DNA of 64,000 nt from Celeribacter ethanolicus (lineage in GTDB: Bacteria > Pseudomonadota > Alphaproteobacteria > Rhodobacterales > Rhodobacteraceae), in NCBI RefSeq assembly GCF_001550095.1, contig NZ_LRUC01000041.1:33915-97914 (forward strand). The letters are read 5' to 3'. The translations under genes and the position numbers were made by a program. The notes beneath the pieces were generated by a model. That model was not told where the DNA came from and did not search any database. It was given only the letters and a program-made list of their open reading frames with translations. Of the stretch, positions 46,219-55,735 are shown piece after piece; the stretch's first letter is position 1; every line of letters begins with the position of its first letter.

Positions 46219-47842
46219 GGCGGTCCGTCCCCTCCGTTTCCGTGAGCAGCGGCAGGATCACATCCACACGCGCGCCGTTGGTGCCGTTTTCCGCCTGCCC
46301 AATGGAGATCCGACCGTGATGGCGGCTGACGATCCAATAGGCGATGGCCAGACCGAGACCGCTGCCCTTGCCACCAGCGCCGCGACTATTGCGGCCCCGA
46401 TAAAACCGGTCGAACACATGCGGAATATCCGCTTCGTGAAAGCCCTCGCCCATATCCGAAATCGACAGGTATGCCATATCATCGGACCGTTTCAGGTCGA
46501 TCGACACCACACTGTCGCGCGGCGCATGACGGATCGCATTGTCGAGAATGATCATCACCGCCTGATGCAAACGCGCCGGATCGGCATCGACCATCACCGG
46601 GTCTTCCGGTTGATGCAGGGCAATGCGTATCCCATCGGCGGCGCGCAGGGACCGGGCATCCATCGTCACCTCCGCCAGAGTTTCCTGAAGCATGGTCGGG
46701 GAGGGGATCACCTGAATCGCCCCGGCTTCGGAGCGTGCGAGGAACAGAAGGTCATCGACGAGTTGGCCGAGCTGACCCGTCTTGCGTACCATGGCCTGCA
46801 TCGCAGCCTGAAGCAACTCACTCGACGGGTTCGGATTTCTCAGGGCGACCTCCGCCTGACCGCGCATCACCGTCAGTGGCGTGCGCAGCTCGTGGCTGAT
46901 GTCTGCCAAAAACTGGGTTCGGCTCGAATCCAGCTCGCGCAGGCGCGCATTCGCGGCCTCAAGCTGTTCGGTGCGCTGGCTCAGGCTTTCGGTGCGCTCA
47001 GAGACCTGTTCGGCCAATGAATCGCGGGCGGCCCGCAGACTGGCCTGTTGCTCTGAAATCCGTTGCACCATTTCCTGAAACCGTTCGGCCAGATCGCCAA
47101 GCTCGTCACTGCGCCGGGTGTCGAGTGCGATCTCGCCGTGACCGCTTGCCAGATTGTCCGCCGCCGCCGACAGATCGGCAAGCGGGCGCGACACCTGTTT
47201 GTCCAGAAGCAAAGCCGTGCCCACCGCAACCAACGCCGCCGTGACGAAGATGCTGATGGCCAAAAGCCGCTGGCGTTCGGTCAGCTCGTTCCATGCGTCG
47301 ATCTCGGCATTGACGCTGCGGGCATTGCGCCGGATCGCCTCGTCGATCAGCGTGCCGATACTGGTATCGAGATCGTCCTCCACCCGACGGGCATAAAGCG
47401 ATTGCGCCACCTCGCGCTGGCCTTTCGACAACAGATCGAAAATCTCCATCCCGGCGGCGCCGAGACTTTCCACCTCGGTATGAAGTTCGGTGATCCAGTC
47501 GAGCATGGCCTGCGCGCTTTCCCGGTCTTCGGGCGCGGCCTCCGCCAGATCGGCCTCCAGAGCGGTGTGCAGCACATCAAGCTGAACGATCAGATGGTCA
47601 TAGGCTTCGGTAACTTCGTCGCGTCCTTCGAGACCCACAGTGAACAGCTCCGCGATCTGTTCGGAAAGACGGTTCGCGTCCGAGTTCAGTTCATTGATCT
47701 CGCGCAGGCTTTCATAGCTGCGTTCAAAGGAATGCCGGGAGTCGTCCGTGGCCTGCAATCCAATCAGGATCAGGACACAGATACAGCCGACCACAAGTGC
47801 CACGAAACCGTGGCTGACCAGAAGCTTTGCCCGGATTTTCAT
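46211..47842 (-). CDS. Membrane sensor histidine kinase
   Basis: A 543-residue kinase with two membrane helices (about residues 7-28 and 195-215) and a helical periplasmic sensor of about 165 residues between them. HAMP (about 215-270), coiled-coil, then HisKA with the phospho-histidine in DISHELRTPLTVMRG, N-box VMIILDNAIRHAP, and G-boxes DMGEGF and GSGLGLAIAYWIVSRH. GAGGATAAGGG precedes the ATG. First gene of the pair. Signal unknown; the helical sensor resembles four-helix-bundle ligand-binding modules. Confidence 0.94.
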   Translation of the reverse strand: MKIRAKLLVSHGFVALVVGCICVLILIGLQATDDSRHSFERSYESLREINELNSDANRLSEQIAELFTVGLEGRDEVTEAYDHLIVQLDVLHTALEADLAEAAPEDRESAQAMLDWITELHTEVESLGAAGMEIFDLLSKGQREVAQSLYARRVEDDLDTSIGTLIDEAIRRNARSVNAEIDAWNELTERQRLLAISIFVTAALVAVGTALLLDKQVSRPLADLSAAADNLASGHGEIALDTRRSDELGDLAERFQEMVQRISEQQASLRAARDSLAEQVSERTESLSQRTEQLEAANARLRELDSSRTQFLADISHELRTPLTVMRGQAEVALRNPNPSSELLQAAMQAMVRKTGQLGQLVDDLLFLARSEAGAIQVIPSPTMLQETLAEVTMDARSLRAADGIRIALHQPEDPVMVDADPARLHQAVMIILDNAIRHAPRDSVVSIDLKRSDDMAYLSISDMGEGFHEADIPHVFDRFYRGRNSRGAGGKGSGLGLAIAYWIVSRHHGRISIGQAENGTNGARVDVILPLLTETEGTDRHA

Positions 47843-48088
47843 CCCTTATCCTCCTCTTGGCGCATACCACGCCCTGTGCGGCCGCAGGTCTGTCATGCTC
47901 CTGCACGCGGACCCGATTTAATTCACCTGACAGAAGAACACAGCACCCGAGACGGCATTCTTATAAACTTCTAATCTTCACGGGCGTGGCCTCGTAAAGT
48001 TCTAATTTGAATTCCAATACTGGCTGCCCACCTTATCCGATACGCAAAACAGCCCCGCAACACGCCTGCGGGAACCGCAAAAGGATCG

Positions 48089-49360
48089 GTGGACCAGACG
48101 ATGAAACATTTCTCTGCAAACGGCGCGAAAACCACCCGGCACGGCGGTGCGCCGCGCATCGTTCTGTATTCCCACGACACCGTCGGCTTTGGGCATCTGC
48201 GTCGCAATCTTCTGTTGGCCCAGGCCCTGCGCAGCATCGAGCCCCGGCCCGACATCCTGATGATTGCGGGGATGCACGAGGCGGGTGGATTCCATATCCC
48301 TGAAGGCGTCGACATGCTGACCCTGCCGGCCTATGGCAAGACCGCCGAGGGCACCTATGAGGCCCGGCATCTTGGCCTTGATCTGCGCACGATCGCGGCG
48401 TTGCGCGCTGAGACGATCAAGGCGGCGCTGGCGGCCTTCGACCCCGATCTGATGATTGTCGACAATGTGCCGCGCGGCTGTCAGGGCGAACTTGATCTGG
48501 CTTTACACATGCTGCGCAAGCGCGGGCGTGCCCGTGTCATCCTCGGGCTGCGCGATATTATCGACAGCCCGGAAACCGTGCGGGCGCAATGGCTCCGGCA
48601 ACGAAACCAGCGTGCGTTGCGTGATTGGTTTGACGAGATCTGGATCTATGGCGACCGCGCCTTTTTCGATCTGCCGAAAGAATATGGGTTCAGCGCGGAT
48701 TTCCGCGCCCGCAGCCGCTTTATGGGGTATCTCGATCAACGACATCGGCTGTCGTTGCCCCGTGCCACCGAGGCCGCCACGCGATCTGTGCCGGACAAGG
48801 ACGACCGTCCCTTCGTCCTCTGTGCCGTGGGCGGGGGCAAGGACGGGGCCGATCTTTGCCACAGCTTTGCCCGCACGACGCTGCCCCCGAACCGGCGCGG
48901 CATCATTTTGACCGGCACACAGATGCCCGGCAAGGATCAGGCCGCTCTGACGCGCCAGATTGGCGAACGTGACGACATGCAGGTTTTGCGCTTTCTGCCG
49001 GAACCGATCTCACTGTTTGCCGCAGCCGATCGCGTGATCACCATGGGCGGCTACAACACCGTGTGCGAGGCGCTGTCCTTTGGCAAACGGTCGCTCATCG
49101 TCCCGCGCACCCGCCCGCGCCGCGAACAGGTGATCCGGGCCGAACGGCTGTCGCGCGCAGGCGCAGTGGATATGCTTTTGCCCGAACATCTGTCCCCCGA
49201 CAGTCTGAGCCAGTGGCTGTCGCGTCCGCAAGCAGCGCCGCAGCCCGCCCGCCCTCTCGACATGAGCGGGTTTGAACGCGTCCGCAACCGTACCGCCGAA
49301 ATTCTCGCCCGGGACCCGTCGATCACCACCTCCTCCCCAGCACTGAAAGAAGCTCTCTGA
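48089..49360 (+). CDS. MurG-like/COG4671-type glycosyltransferase
   Basis: A 423-residue GT-B protein resembling the predicted glycosyltransferases of COG4671. The N-terminal domain shows SHDTVGFGHLRRNLLLAQAL; the C-terminal donor-sugar domain shows AVGGGKDGADL and RVITMGGYNTVCEALSFGKRSLIVPR, the usual GT28-type nucleotide-sugar site. Start is GTG at 48089 with AAGGA 5 bases upstream; an ATG at 48101 is less well placed. Its stop overlaps the next start (TGATG), opening a five-gene coupled operon. Substrates unknown. Confidence 0.88.
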   Translation: MDQTMKHFSANGAKTTRHGGAPRIVLYSHDTVGFGHLRRNLLLAQALRSIEPRPDILMIAGMHEAGGFHIPEGVDMLTLPAYGKTAEGTYEARHLGLDLRTIAALRAETIKAALAAFDPDLMIVDNVPRGCQGELDLALHMLRKRGRARVILGLRDIIDSPETVRAQWLRQRNQRALRDWFDEIWIYGDRAFFDLPKEYGFSADFRARSRFMGYLDQRHRLSLPRATEAATRSVPDKDDRPFVLCAVGGGKDGADLCHSFARTTLPPNRRGIILTGTQMPGKDQAALTRQIGERDDMQVLRFLPEPISLFAAADRVITMGGYNTVCEALSFGKRSLIVPRTRPRREQVIRAERLSRAGAVDMLLPEHLSPDSLSQWLSRPQAAPQPARPLDMSGFERVRNRTAEILARDPSITTSSPALKEAL

Positions 49361-50631
49361 TGACCGTTTCCTCCCCGTCTCCCATTGGTTTTCCGGCACA
49401 GACGACTGGCAAGATCGGCTATGTCGTCAAACGCTATCCACGGTTTTCGGAGACCTTCGTTGTCAACGAAATCCTTGCCCATGAGGCAGAGGGGCGCGAG
49501 ATCGAAATCTTTGCGCTGCGACCGGTCGAGGAAACGCATTTCCAGAATATCATTTCGAAAGTGCGTGCGCCCGTGACGCGCCTGCGTCAGCCTTTGCGCA
49601 AACAGGACTCGCTGTGGGAGGCACAAAAGACGCTTTACGCCCTGCGCCCCACGGCGATGACGGCCATGATGCAGTTTCCGGAGAGCAGTGAGAGCGACCT
49701 GTATCAGGCCATCCTTCTGGCGCTGGACTGTCTGAGCCGGAATATCACCCATCTGCATGCGCATTTCGGCACGCTGGCGGCCACTGTTGCCCGCATCGCC
49801 GCGGCTCTGGCCGGGATCACCTGGTCGGTGACGCTCCATGCCAAGGATATTTATTGCGATTACGATGAGGATCATCACCTGCCGCTCAAGCTGGCCGATG
49901 CCGATGCGGTGGTCACGGTCTCCGATTACAATGTGCGGTATCTGAACGAGAGTTTGGGCTGTGATCCCCAAAAGCTGGTTCGGATTTTCAATGGTATCGA
50001 TCTGAACGCCTTCTCTTGGTCCGCCCCGCAAGATCAGCCGCATGAGATTCTGGCTGTCGGGCGTCTGGTCGAAAAAAAGGGGTTTCATATTCTTGTCGAG
50101 GCTCTGCACATTCTGCGCGACAAGGGGCTGCGCCTGCCGTGTCGGATCGTCGGCGGCGGCGACATGCAACAGGAACTGCAGGACCAGATCGACGCCTCCG
50201 GCCTGTCCGAAACCGTGCACCTGATCGGTCCGATGCCGCAAGACGACATCATCCGCGCGATGCAGAAGGCGACGCTCTTGGCCTGTCCATGCATCGTGGG
50301 GGCAGACGGCAATCGCGATGGCATGCCGACCGTCCTGCTTGAGGCCATGGCGCTCGGTTGTCCGGTCGTCGCCACCCCTGTGACCGGCATTCCTGAACTG
50401 GTGACACAGGCAGAAACCGGGCTTTTGGCGCAGGAGGGCAATCCCCGCGATCTCGCTGATCAGCTTGCCCGGCTTTGGCGCGATGCCGAGCTGCGTGCCG
50501 CGCTCTCGCGGAACGCCCGTGCGCGGATCGAAGCCGATTTCAACCTGCACAAGAACGCCGCCGAATTGGGGCGGATTTTCGATAGGCTGCGCTGTGATGA
50601 TCGGGCTGTGGCCGCTCAGGGAGGCCTCTGA
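49360..50631 (+). CDS. Glycosyltransferase family 4 (WcaL/colanic-type)
   Basis: A 423-residue GT-B enzyme. The N-terminal part has GYVVKRYPRFSETFVVNEILA, typical of colanic-acid-type transferases, and HLHAHFGTLAATVARIAA. The C-terminal GT4 domain shows VGRLVEKKGFHILVEAL, CPCIVGADGNRDGMPTVLLEAMALG and VATPVTGIPELV, with the EX7E motif at the donor site. It overlaps both neighbours by TGATG. Retaining transfer to an unknown acceptor is expected. Confidence 0.92.
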   Translation: MTVSSPSPIGFPAQTTGKIGYVVKRYPRFSETFVVNEILAHEAEGREIEIFALRPVEETHFQNIISKVRAPVTRLRQPLRKQDSLWEAQKTLYALRPTAMTAMMQFPESSESDLYQAILLALDCLSRNITHLHAHFGTLAATVARIAAALAGITWSVTLHAKDIYCDYDEDHHLPLKLADADAVVTVSDYNVRYLNESLGCDPQKLVRIFNGIDLNAFSWSAPQDQPHEILAVGRLVEKKGFHILVEALHILRDKGLRLPCRIVGGGDMQQELQDQIDASGLSETVHLIGPMPQDDIIRAMQKATLLACPCIVGADGNRDGMPTVLLEAMALGCPVVATPVTGIPELVTQAETGLLAQEGNPRDLADQLARLWRDAELRAALSRNARARIEADFNLHKNAAELGRIFDRLRCDDRAVAAQGGL

Positions 50632-51770
50632 TGCGCATCGCTTACATCTGCCTCGATCCCGGCATTCCGGTTTTTGGTGCAAAAGGGGCCTCTGTGCATG
50701 TGCAATCCATGGTCCGCGCGTTTCAGAGCATGGGGGCCAACGTCACCCTGTTCTCGCCCCGCTGTGAGGGCACACGCCCGAAGGGGCTTGAGACGACGCC
50801 CGTTGTGCCTTTTTCTCTACCGTCGAAATCCAACGCTGAGGCGCGGATGCAGGCGCTTATGACGCTCGACCTTGCCCTGCCGGACATTTTGCGCGACGCC
50901 GGGCCGTTCGACCTTGTCTATGAACGCCACGCACTTCTGTCGCACAGCGCGATGACATGGGCGCGGGAGGCCGGCGTCCCCTCCGTGCTCGAAGTCAACG
51001 CGCCTCTGATGGAAGAACAGCAACGGCATCGCGAGATGATCTTGCCGCAGGACTGTTTGACGGCCACGCAGGCGGCCATGCAGTCCGCCGCCCTTGTCGC
51101 CGCCGTCAGCCCTCAGGTCGTCCGCTATGCGCAGGATCACGGGGCAGAAAATGTGCTTCATCTGCCCAACGCCATTGACCCCGCGATGTATGACCGCCCT
51201 CGTCAGGGCAACCGACCCTTTACCGTCGGCTTCGTCGGCAGTCTCAAGCCCTGGCACGATCTTGATGTGCTGGTCAGCGCCATGGAGATTTTGCATGCCT
51301 CCCGGCCCGATATTCGTCTGTTGATCGTCGGCGACGGACCGGAGCGTGCGCGGTTTTCTGAGCGGATCGCAGCGCTTGGCGGCGAGATTTCCGGGCTGAT
51401 CCCGCATGACGCGGTGCCGGACTGGCTGGCCAGAACGGATGTCGGAATCGCGCCCTATTCGGCGGCTCAGGATTTCTATTTTTCGCCCTTGAAGCTTTAT
51501 GAATATATGGGCGCGCGCCTGCCGGTGATTGCCAGCGATGTCGGCGATCTGGCCCGGATCGTGACGCATGGCGACACTGGCCTGATCTGCCCGCCCGATG
51601 ACCCCGCAGCCTTGGCCCGAGCCATTGCCACCCTCGCGCAAGACCCGGAGCGGGCCCGGCGTATGGGAGAGGCCGGGCACCGCCATGTCATCGCCCATCA
51701 CACCTGGCAGGCCAATGCCAGAACTGTGCTTGAACGGAGCCGCCTGCCTATGCTCTCCGAGGGGCTGTGA
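50631..51770 (+). CDS. Glycosyltransferase family 4
   Basis: A 379-residue GT-B enzyme. N-terminal MRIAYICLDPGIPVFGAKGASVHVQSMVRAF is the glycine-rich acceptor loop. C-terminal donor site includes GFVGSLKPWHDLDVLV, SPLKLYEYMGARLPVIASDVGDLARIV and GLICPPDDP. It starts inside the previous stop and ends overlapping the exporter start (GTGA). Different subfamily from the preceding GT4, so the two probably add different sugars. Confidence 0.92.
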   Translation: MRIAYICLDPGIPVFGAKGASVHVQSMVRAFQSMGANVTLFSPRCEGTRPKGLETTPVVPFSLPSKSNAEARMQALMTLDLALPDILRDAGPFDLVYERHALLSHSAMTWAREAGVPSVLEVNAPLMEEQQRHREMILPQDCLTATQAAMQSAALVAAVSPQVVRYAQDHGAENVLHLPNAIDPAMYDRPRQGNRPFTVGFVGSLKPWHDLDVLVSAMEILHASRPDIRLLIVGDGPERARFSERIAALGGEISGLIPHDAVPDWLARTDVGIAPYSAAQDFYFSPLKLYEYMGARLPVIASDVGDLARIVTHGDTGLICPPDDPAALARAIATLAQDPERARRMGEAGHRHVIAHHTWQANARTVLERSRLPMLSEGL

Positions 51771-53632
51771 TCATGGGCGGTTCGACGACGCTGCGCGGCA
51801 AACGCAAAGACCGTCTGCGCGATGCTTTACCTGCGTTCATACGCATGTTGCGCCGGTTCAGCCCCTATCTGGCCGGGTCTCGCGGCACGTTGATTTCCGG
51901 CGTTTTGGCGCTTTTGATGGCCACGGCCATGCGCCTTTTGGAACCCTGGCCGCTCAAATTCATCATCGACCGGGTGGTGCGCACCCCGACCGAAGGCCCT
52001 TTCACGGTCACGCTGATCGGTGGGCTGACCCTCTCTGGTCTCAACGGTTTTATCGCGCTCTGCGCCGTGGGGCTGGCGCTTGTCATCGGCTTGCGCGCCT
52101 TGTTTCAATTCGTTTCGACAAGTCTGTTTGCCGTGGCGGGCAGTCGGGCGCTGACCGGCTTGCGGCGCGATCTCTTTGTCCATCTGCAAAAGCTCCCGCC
52201 TGCCTTTCACGACACCACCCGTCCGGGCGATCTGACCCTGCGCCTGATCGGCGATGTCGGCATGCTCAAGGACACCGCCACCACCGCCGTCATGCCGCTT
52301 TTGACCAATGTTTTCATTCTCACCGGCATGGTTGCGGTGATGATGTGGCTCGACTGGACGCTGGCGCTTTTGACGCTTTTGCCGGTGCCTGTGCTGCTTT
52401 TGATGACCACGCGGATCGGCAACCGCATCAAAACCGCCAGCCGGGTGCAGCGCAAACGCGAGGCCAGCCTGGCCGACAGCGCCTCTGAAATGCTTGGTGC
52501 GATCCGATCCGTACAGGCGCTGCGCCTCGAAGAGGCCACCGGGCGGCTGTTTCAATCCGCCAACGGTGCCAGCCAAAGCGACAGCATCAAGACCGGGCGT
52601 CTTGGCGCTCTGATGGAACGCAGCGTCGATGTCATGATCGGCCTGACCACCGCAGCCGTCTTGTGGTTCGGCACACATGCGGTGCTTGCCGGGCGGCTCA
52701 CACCGGGCGATCTGCTTGTTTTCCTGACCTATCTCAAGAACACGTTCCGGCCGTTGAGAGACTATGCGAAATACTCCGGACGTCTTGCCAAGGCCTCTGC
52801 CGCCGCAGAACGCGTGTTCGATCTGCTCGACACGGAGCCGGAGATCCGCGACCGTGCCGAGGCCCGCCCGGCGCCGGTGTTTCAGGGGCATATCTCCTTT
52901 GACAGGGTGGGTTTCGATTACCCCGACGGGCGGCAGGTTCTCAAAGAGTTTTCTCTCGATATACCGGCGGGGCAATCCGTTGCCTTGATCGGGCCATCTG
53001 GCATCGGGAAGTCTACGATTTTCTGGCTCTTGCTGCGCCTGAGAGAGGCACAGGGTGGCACGATCCTCATCGACGGCACCCCGGTCGATGCCGTGACACT
53101 CGACAGCCTGCGTGCCCAGATCACCTTTCTGCCGCAGGACCCGGTGCTGTTTGCCGGAACCGTCGCGGAAAACATCGCCCTTGGGGCAGGGCGGGAGGTC
53201 AGTGAAGACGACATTCGCGCCGCCGCGCGGCTTGCCGGTGCGGAGGAGTTCATCACCGCCATGCCCGATGGCTATGATACCGAAGTGGCCGAACGCGGCG
53301 CAAATTTCTCTGGCGGTCAACGGCAGAGGATCGCTTTGGCGCGGGCCGCTCTGCGTCAAACCCCGATCCTGATGCTGGACGAACCAACCGTCGGTTTGGA
53401 TGCCGAAAGCGAAGCCCATCTGCGCCGTGCGATCCTGCGGCTGGCGCGTGATCGAACCACGTTGATCATCACCCACGACCTGTCGCTGGCGCGCTGTTTC
53501 GATCGGGTGATCTTGATGGGAGACGGTCGGGTGCAGGAAGACGGGACCCCGGACCGTCTGGCCGCAACAAAGACCGGTTTCGCCCGATTGTTTGCCCATC
53601 AGAGCGGAGGCAAACATGCTCTGCAAGGCTGA
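51767..53632 (+). CDS. ABC exporter, fused permease-ATPase
   Basis: A 621-residue half-transporter with six membrane helices (about residues 35-330) and an ATPase domain (from about 375). Walker A is GPSGIGKST, signature FSGGQRQRIALARAAL, Walker B ILMLDEPTVGLD, H-loop IITHDLSLARC. Resembles MsbA/LmrA-type homodimers that flip lipid-linked or hydrophobic substrates. GTG at 51767 overlaps the previous stop; ATG at 51773 is also possible. Its coupling to three glycosyltransferases suggests export of their product. Confidence 0.93.
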   Translation: MIMGGSTTLRGKRKDRLRDALPAFIRMLRRFSPYLAGSRGTLISGVLALLMATAMRLLEPWPLKFIIDRVVRTPTEGPFTVTLIGGLTLSGLNGFIALCAVGLALVIGLRALFQFVSTSLFAVAGSRALTGLRRDLFVHLQKLPPAFHDTTRPGDLTLRLIGDVGMLKDTATTAVMPLLTNVFILTGMVAVMMWLDWTLALLTLLPVPVLLLMTTRIGNRIKTASRVQRKREASLADSASEMLGAIRSVQALRLEEATGRLFQSANGASQSDSIKTGRLGALMERSVDVMIGLTTAAVLWFGTHAVLAGRLTPGDLLVFLTYLKNTFRPLRDYAKYSGRLAKASAAAERVFDLLDTEPEIRDRAEARPAPVFQGHISFDRVGFDYPDGRQVLKEFSLDIPAGQSVALIGPSGIGKSTIFWLLLRLREAQGGTILIDGTPVDAVTLDSLRAQITFLPQDPVLFAGTVAENIALGAGREVSEDDIRAAARLAGAEEFITAMPDGYDTEVAERGANFSGGQRQRIALARAALRQTPILMLDEPTVGLDAESEAHLRRAILRLARDRTTLIITHDLSLARCFDRVILMGDGRVQEDGTPDRLAATKTGFARLFAHQSGGKHALQG

Positions 53633-55619
53633 CCGCGACCTTGTCGCCCGTGATCCCGGCTTGCCCGGTTTGGCCGCGCTTTTGGATCCCGAACATGTGG
53701 CCCGGCTTCTGGGGCACCCCGCCGAACTGACATATCTGCGCTACAAGCCCGGGGTGAATGCGACAGCCACGGCTCGGTGCGCCGACGGGCAATTCTTTGT
53801 CCTGCGGACCGCCCCCGAAGCACGTTTCGCGGATTATCTGTCGCGTCCGAACTGGCGCAAATACGGGCTTTGGGATGTGGCCGCCTGCCTCGTTGCCCTG
53901 CCGGTCTGGCGTGACAGGAAAATTCCGGCGGCCCGGAAACTGCGCAAAGCCGATCCCAACAGTCTTGTGACCTTCAAACCCAACCGCCGTTTTGTGCAAC
54001 GCATTGACGGCGGATTGCGCCGGGCCTTTGCGCCGGGTCTCTATGATCAGGCCCGCGCCGGGGCCTATTTTGGCGAAGGTTTCGGTGGCGCGCGGCTGCT
54101 TGCCAGTGATGCAAAACAGGCGACGCTTGACATCGAATGGGTGGCCGGGCGAGCGGCGGATCACAGCCCAAACCCTGAGCTCTATCGCCGGATCGGTGCA
54201 CGGCTGGCAGACTTGCACCGACACCCGATGAGCGGGCTTTGCCCTTTGCCCGCTACCGACCCGTCTCGGTCGCTGCACGATCTGGCAGATCTTTTACCCG
54301 ATCTTGCCCCGCGTGCCTTGCATTGTGCCGCGATGCTCTCCCGGCATCTTGCCGCGTGTCGTCCCAAGGTTGCGGCTTGCCATGGTGATTTCAGCGCCGA
54401 TCAGGTGATTGTAACCCCCGATGACGCAGTGTGTTTTATCGACTGGGACCGTGCCGGAACGGGCGATCCTCTGTGCGATGTCGCAAGCTTTCTGGCCCGG
54501 CTCGATTACGACCCCAGCACAAGACAAGATCTGAGTCAGGCGTTTCTCGACGGCTACGGGATGACAGCGGAGGACATCCGCCCGCATCGCGCCGCCGCCC
54601 TCGCGGGATTGCTGATCGAACCCTTCCGTGATCGTCACCCGGACTGGCCAGAGCGCTGCGCGGCGCTGTTGCAACGGGTCGAAGCACTTTTGGCCCCTCT
54701 GGGCACACCCGCATTCCATATCGCTCAAACTCCCGCCACCGTCGCTGACGCGCTTGGCTGGACACCGAGCGAGGTGCACTGTCTCCGTCTGAAACCCGGT
54801 CGCAGAGCCATTTTCCGCTATGCCGACACGGTGGGGCGTGCGGCCTATGGCAAATTGCGCTTTGGCCGCGCCGATCGCCGCACGCCTGCGCTTCAGTCTG
54901 CTGTGCGCGCGGCCGGGCTGGATGGCAGGTATGGGGTTCAGGTTCCTGCTGTTCTCGCAGAAATGAAAGAGGCATGTCTTTGGTTTCAGGAGGAAATAAA
55001 AGGTCCTGATCTGACGTGTCTGCTCTTGAACGGCACGTCAGAAGAGGTTTTGAGCAACGCCCTTCGGCAGACCGGAGAGGCGCTGGCCCGGTTGCACACC
55101 AGTGAGGTCGAGGTCGCACGCGACTGGACACTTGCACAGGAATGCGCCGTCCTGACACAGGCTCTTGCAGCCGAGAAAGCGCGTGCGCCAGAGAATATCT
55201 CGGCGTTTCAGGCGGTCGAACGGGCGCTTGCCCCTGATATTGCGCGTCTTGAAACACCGGCGGAACCGGTCCTTTTGCATCGGGATTTCTATCCGGATCA
55301 GGTGATCTGTTCGGCGGGGGGCGTGGCGCTTCTGGATTTGGATCTGGTGGCCATGGGGGACCCGGCGATTGATCTCGGCAACTTTCTTGCCCATCTTGAT
55401 GAGCTGGCGCTTCGGCATCATAAGGGGCTTGGCACGACCCCGGCCCGGGACATGGCCTTTCTGGACGGTTATGCCGCGCATGCGTCTCTCCCCGATATGT
55501 CCCGCATCACCGCCACGCGGCGGATTTCTCTTGCCCGACACATCCACATCTCTCAGCGGTTTCCAGACCGGCAGCATGAAGCGGCAAAAATCATTGCGCA
55601 CTTGATACATCCTGTCTGA
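53616..55619 (+). CDS. Tandem aminoglycoside phosphotransferase-like protein
   Basis: A 667-residue protein with two APH-type kinase lobes in one chain. The first catalytic loop is ACHGDFSADQVIV and FIDWDRAGTGDPLCDVASFLA (about residues 258-300). The second is LHRDFYPDQVIC and LLDLDLVAMGDPAIDLGNFLA (about 560-600). The metal Asp of the second is in a DLD context rather than DWD, and its loop is HRDF rather than HGDF. Start at 53616 is chosen since GGAGG lies 6 bases upstream and it overlaps the exporter end by 17 bases. It may phosphorylate a sugar or lipid precursor. Phosphotransfer is inference from motifs. Confidence 0.85.
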   Translation: MLCKADRDLVARDPGLPGLAALLDPEHVARLLGHPAELTYLRYKPGVNATATARCADGQFFVLRTAPEARFADYLSRPNWRKYGLWDVAACLVALPVWRDRKIPAARKLRKADPNSLVTFKPNRRFVQRIDGGLRRAFAPGLYDQARAGAYFGEGFGGARLLASDAKQATLDIEWVAGRAADHSPNPELYRRIGARLADLHRHPMSGLCPLPATDPSRSLHDLADLLPDLAPRALHCAAMLSRHLAACRPKVAACHGDFSADQVIVTPDDAVCFIDWDRAGTGDPLCDVASFLARLDYDPSTRQDLSQAFLDGYGMTAEDIRPHRAAALAGLLIEPFRDRHPDWPERCAALLQRVEALLAPLGTPAFHIAQTPATVADALGWTPSEVHCLRLKPGRRAIFRYADTVGRAAYGKLRFGRADRRTPALQSAVRAAGLDGRYGVQVPAVLAEMKEACLWFQEEIKGPDLTCLLLNGTSEEVLSNALRQTGEALARLHTSEVEVARDWTLAQECAVLTQALAAEKARAPENISAFQAVERALAPDIARLETPAEPVLLHRDFYPDQVICSAGGVALLDLDLVAMGDPAIDLGNFLAHLDELALRHHKGLGTTPARDMAFLDGYAAHASLPDMSRITATRRISLARHIHISQRFPDRQHEAAKIIAHLIHPV

Positions 55620-55683
55620 AATCTGGAGGCAGACCAAATGACCTGAACTCAGGGAGTCTGGCTTATCCTGTGCGTTGTTTGGG

Positions 55684-55727
55684 TCATGATGCTCCGTCCT
55701 GCTTAAGGCCTGGAGCCTCCGGCAAAC
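55684..55727. repeat. Truncated IS end, copy of 57161-57204
   Basis: It shares TCATGATGCTCC and GCCTCCGGCAAA, 31 bases apart, with 57161-57204, where these flank the start of an IS3 orfA relic. Here the IS body is missing. It marks the breakpoint next to the truncated monooxygenase. Confidence 0.6.
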
Positions 55728-55735
55728 CCGATAAG

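Noticed and set aside
49051..50682. 543-codon minus-strand frame opposite two glycosyltransferases
   Set aside because: No motif; crosses the coupled plus-strand genes.
51827..53626. 599-codon minus-strand frame opposite the ABC exporter
   Set aside because: Low-complexity, Arg/Gln/His-rich shadow of an intact exporter gene.
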